This document shows, in pieces, positions 62,671 to 64,000 of a stretch of DNA of 64,000 bases (its first letter is position 1; each line of letters opens with the position of its first letter). The translations under genes were made by a program, and so were the position numbers. Where the stretch lies: the NCBI GenBank assembly GCA_900199555.1, contig FZQZ01000010.1:1-64000 (forward strand), written 5' to 3'. The notes under the pieces are model-generated. The model was not told the origin of the DNA. It searched no databases and worked only from the letters and a program-made list of their open reading frames with translations. The DNA is from Prevotellaceae bacterium MN60 (GTDB lineage Bacteria > Bacteroidota > Bacteroidia > Bacteroidales > Bacteroidaceae).

Positions 62671-63725
62671 AGAAGATTCTCTTTATCGATCGCGACGGTA
62701 CCATCATTCGCGAACCAGCGGATGAACAGATAGACAGTTTTGAGAAATTACAGTTCGTACCTCGGGCTATCTCAAATCTGGTATTCTTGCGCCAACATAC
62801 AGACTATGAATTTGTCATGGTCAGCAATCAAGACGGATTGGGAACAGAGTCTTTTCCCGAAGATACTTTTTGGCCAGTACACAACTTCATCCTTGACACG
62901 CTGAAAGGCGAAGGTGTTGAATTTGACGACATTCTGATTGACCGACATTTTCCAGAAGACAATGCTCCCACGCGCAAACCCAACATAGGACTTGTAGAGA
63001 AGTATATCAACAACCCCGAATACGACATCAAAGGTAGCTTTGTGATTGGTGACCGCGATACAGACCGACAATTCGCAGAAAACATCGGTTGCGGATTCCT
63101 GCAAATTGGTGATTGGGATAAAGCAGCAGCTATTGCCTATGGCGGCGAGCGCACAGCAGAAGTAAAACGTACCACCAAAGAAACTGACATTTTTGTAAAA
63201 GTCGACTTGGATGGTAATGGCCATTGTGACATTCAGACAGGCTTGGGATTCTTCGACCACATGTTGGAACAAATTGGTAAGCATGGTATGATAGACCTCA
63301 CCATTCATACCAAGGGCGATTTGCACGTGGACGAACATCATACCATAGAGGATACGGCATTAGCCTTAGGCGAATGTCTGCTGAAAGCACTTGGCGACAA
63401 GCGTGGCATTGAGCGCTATGGTTACGCACTACCCATGGACGACAGTTTATGTTCTGTCTGCTTAGACTTTGGTGGTCGCCCTTGGCTAGTTTGGGATGTT
63501 ACATTCCAGCGCTGCTATATTGGCGACGTGCCCACAGAGATGTTTATGCACTTCTTCAAGAGCCTCAGCGATGCTGCGAAGATGAATCTGAATATCAAAG
63601 CAGAAGGAGAGAACGAGCATCACAAGATAGAAGGAGTATTCAAGGCTTTGGCACGTGCACTAAAAATGGCAGTACGCAGAGACATCTATCACTACGAACT
63701 GCCATCCACCAAAGGGGCTTTATAA
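62667..63725 (+). CDS. hisB: Bifunctional histidinol-phosphatase / imidazoleglycerol-phosphate dehydratase
   Basis: The 352-aa fusion has an N-terminal HAD phosphatase ([40 protein letters not shown]) and a C-terminal IGPD domain with metal sites [29 protein letters not shown] and [18 protein letters not shown]. The E. coli zinc-binding Cys residues (CPHLPADECDCRKP) are replaced here ([14 protein letters not shown]). No other his gene is in the window. Confidence 0.95.
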   Translation: MKKILFIDRDGTIIREPADEQIDSFEKLQFVPRAISNLVFLRQHTDYEFVMVSNQDGLGTESFPEDTFWPVHNFILDTLKGEGVEFDDILIDRHFPEDNAPTRKPNIGLVEKYINNPEYDIKGSFVIGDRDTDRQFAENIGCGFLQIGDWDKAAAIAYGGERTAEVKRTTKETDIFVKVDLDGNGHCDIQTGLGFFDHMLEQIGKHGMIDLTIHTKGDLHVDEHHTIEDTALALGECLLKALGDKRGIERYGYALPMDDSLCSVCLDFGGRPWLVWDVTFQRCYIGDVPTEMFMHFFKSLSDAAKMNLNIKAEGENEHHKIEGVFKALARALKMAVRRDIYHYELPSTKGAL

Positions 63726-63728
63726 CTA

Positions 63729-64000
63729 TTAGCGCTTAGGCCATATCATTTCCATTGGATAATGACACCACAATCGCAAGGGGTGACGCTTTTCTGCCAT
63801 AACCTCTTGCAGGATGAAACGTCCCTCTTCTTCTATGGGGGGACAAAGCATGTATTCATGATTTAGCGCTACGGTCTCTTGCAGCACCCACATGACGCCA
63901 CTAGCGAAACGTTGTAAACCAATCATCTTAAAGACTGCCTCTGGAGAGGTATTCTCTCTAAAGGTATCAAAGGCACCTTTCAACTGATTGAGAACAAAGA
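63729..64000 (-). CDS. Unrecognised gene, 5' part beyond the window
   Basis: The frame is open from the right edge to a stop at 63729 (about 90 residues). It reads NQLKGAFDTFRENTSPE, FASGVMWVLQETVALNHEYML, then PPIEEEGRFILQEVMAEKRHP, and ends in a Trp-rich WCHYPMEMIWPKR. A TTG at 63983 could be taken for a start, but the frame continues upstream to the edge. I recognise no family. It converges on hisB with 3 nt between stops. Confidence 0.6.
   Translation of the reverse strand, partial: FVLNQLKGAFDTFRENTSPEAVFKMIGLQRFASGVMWVLQETVALNHEYMLCPPIEEEGRFILQEVMAEKRHPLRLWCHYPMEMIWPKR

Overview
The window reads as chromosomal DNA of a Bacteroidota bacterium, most likely Prevotellaceae (Prevotella/Segatella-like). 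The evidence is the many promoters with the Bacteroidetes -7 box TAnnTTTG(C), often with TTTG 19-20 nt upstream; a run of fimbrillin-type (type V pilus) lipoproteins; a short primary sigma factor of 290 aa; and families typical of the phylum (DUF5686-like and DUF4421 outer-membrane proteins, DUF1460). No rRNA, tRNA or CRISPR array was seen. All family names come from recognising motifs by eye, without database searches.

Layout. 1-6.0 kb is a leftward operon of five fimbrillin-like lipoproteins (the last runs off the left edge) with a 48-aa peptide gene between the second and third. Its promoter lies in a 130-bp segment bounded by perfect 19-bp inverted repeats (6046-6064 and 6195-6213). Next to it is a tyrosine recombinase gene (6381-7412). 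This looks like a phase-variable promoter switch, drawn here in the ON orientation for the pilus genes. 7.4-12.1 kb is a leftward cluster: dapA, a TPR/SpoIIE-type phosphatase, an RsbW-like kinase, a STAS antagonist and a membrane HATPase protein, i.e. a partner-switching module with no cognate sigma factor beside it. 12.1-23.4 kb holds housekeeping and envelope genes: glgB, a YhcH-family gene, a MORN protein, kdsB, a DnaJ-type chaperone, a 5'-nucleotidase, nudC, a GH25 lysozyme, a tRNA methyltransferase and an alpha/beta hydrolase.

23.9-31 kb is rightward: lon-tgt (ATGA overlap), an LptF/G-type permease, a DEAD-box helicase and the primary sigma factor. 31-39 kb has a DUF5686-like outer-membrane protein and an AddA/AddB-like helicase-nuclease pair, all overlapping. 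39-46 kb has an MFS transporter, panB and a HAD phosphatase leftward, then a RelA-type (p)ppGpp synthetase, a small lipoprotein and pepD. 46-50.9 kb has an OmpH-like protein, dbpA, serC, a four-helix-bundle (23S IVS-type) gene and serA. 50.9-53.5 kb is a repeat-rich stretch followed by two AT-rich lipoproteins of unknown function and a lipoprotein cupin. 53.6-64 kb has pfkA, a DUF1015 gene, a YigZ-family gene, a leftward five-gene operon (Gfo/Idh oxidoreductase, DUF4421, DUF1460, YkvA, FAD oxidoreductase), a membrane protein with bifunctional hisB, and a gene cut by the right edge.

The most unusual aspect is the repeats. (i) Seven-base units in phase, direct or inverted, recur at many places: over the promoters of relA and kdsB, between nudC and the lysozyme gene, after the DUF1015 gene, in frame inside dbpA, the addB-like gene and the recombinase, and as matching inverted arms around the four-helix-bundle gene that separates serC from serA. 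(ii) A 22-bp unit (core TTTGACGGCATAATTC) occurs as arrays or inverted pairs at three intergenic loci, twice beside GC-rich CCTCCCCC/GGGGGAGG hairpins; a copy of that hairpin also sits in frame in the recombinase. These repeat families and the invertible pilus promoter are the best candidates for undescribed biology here.
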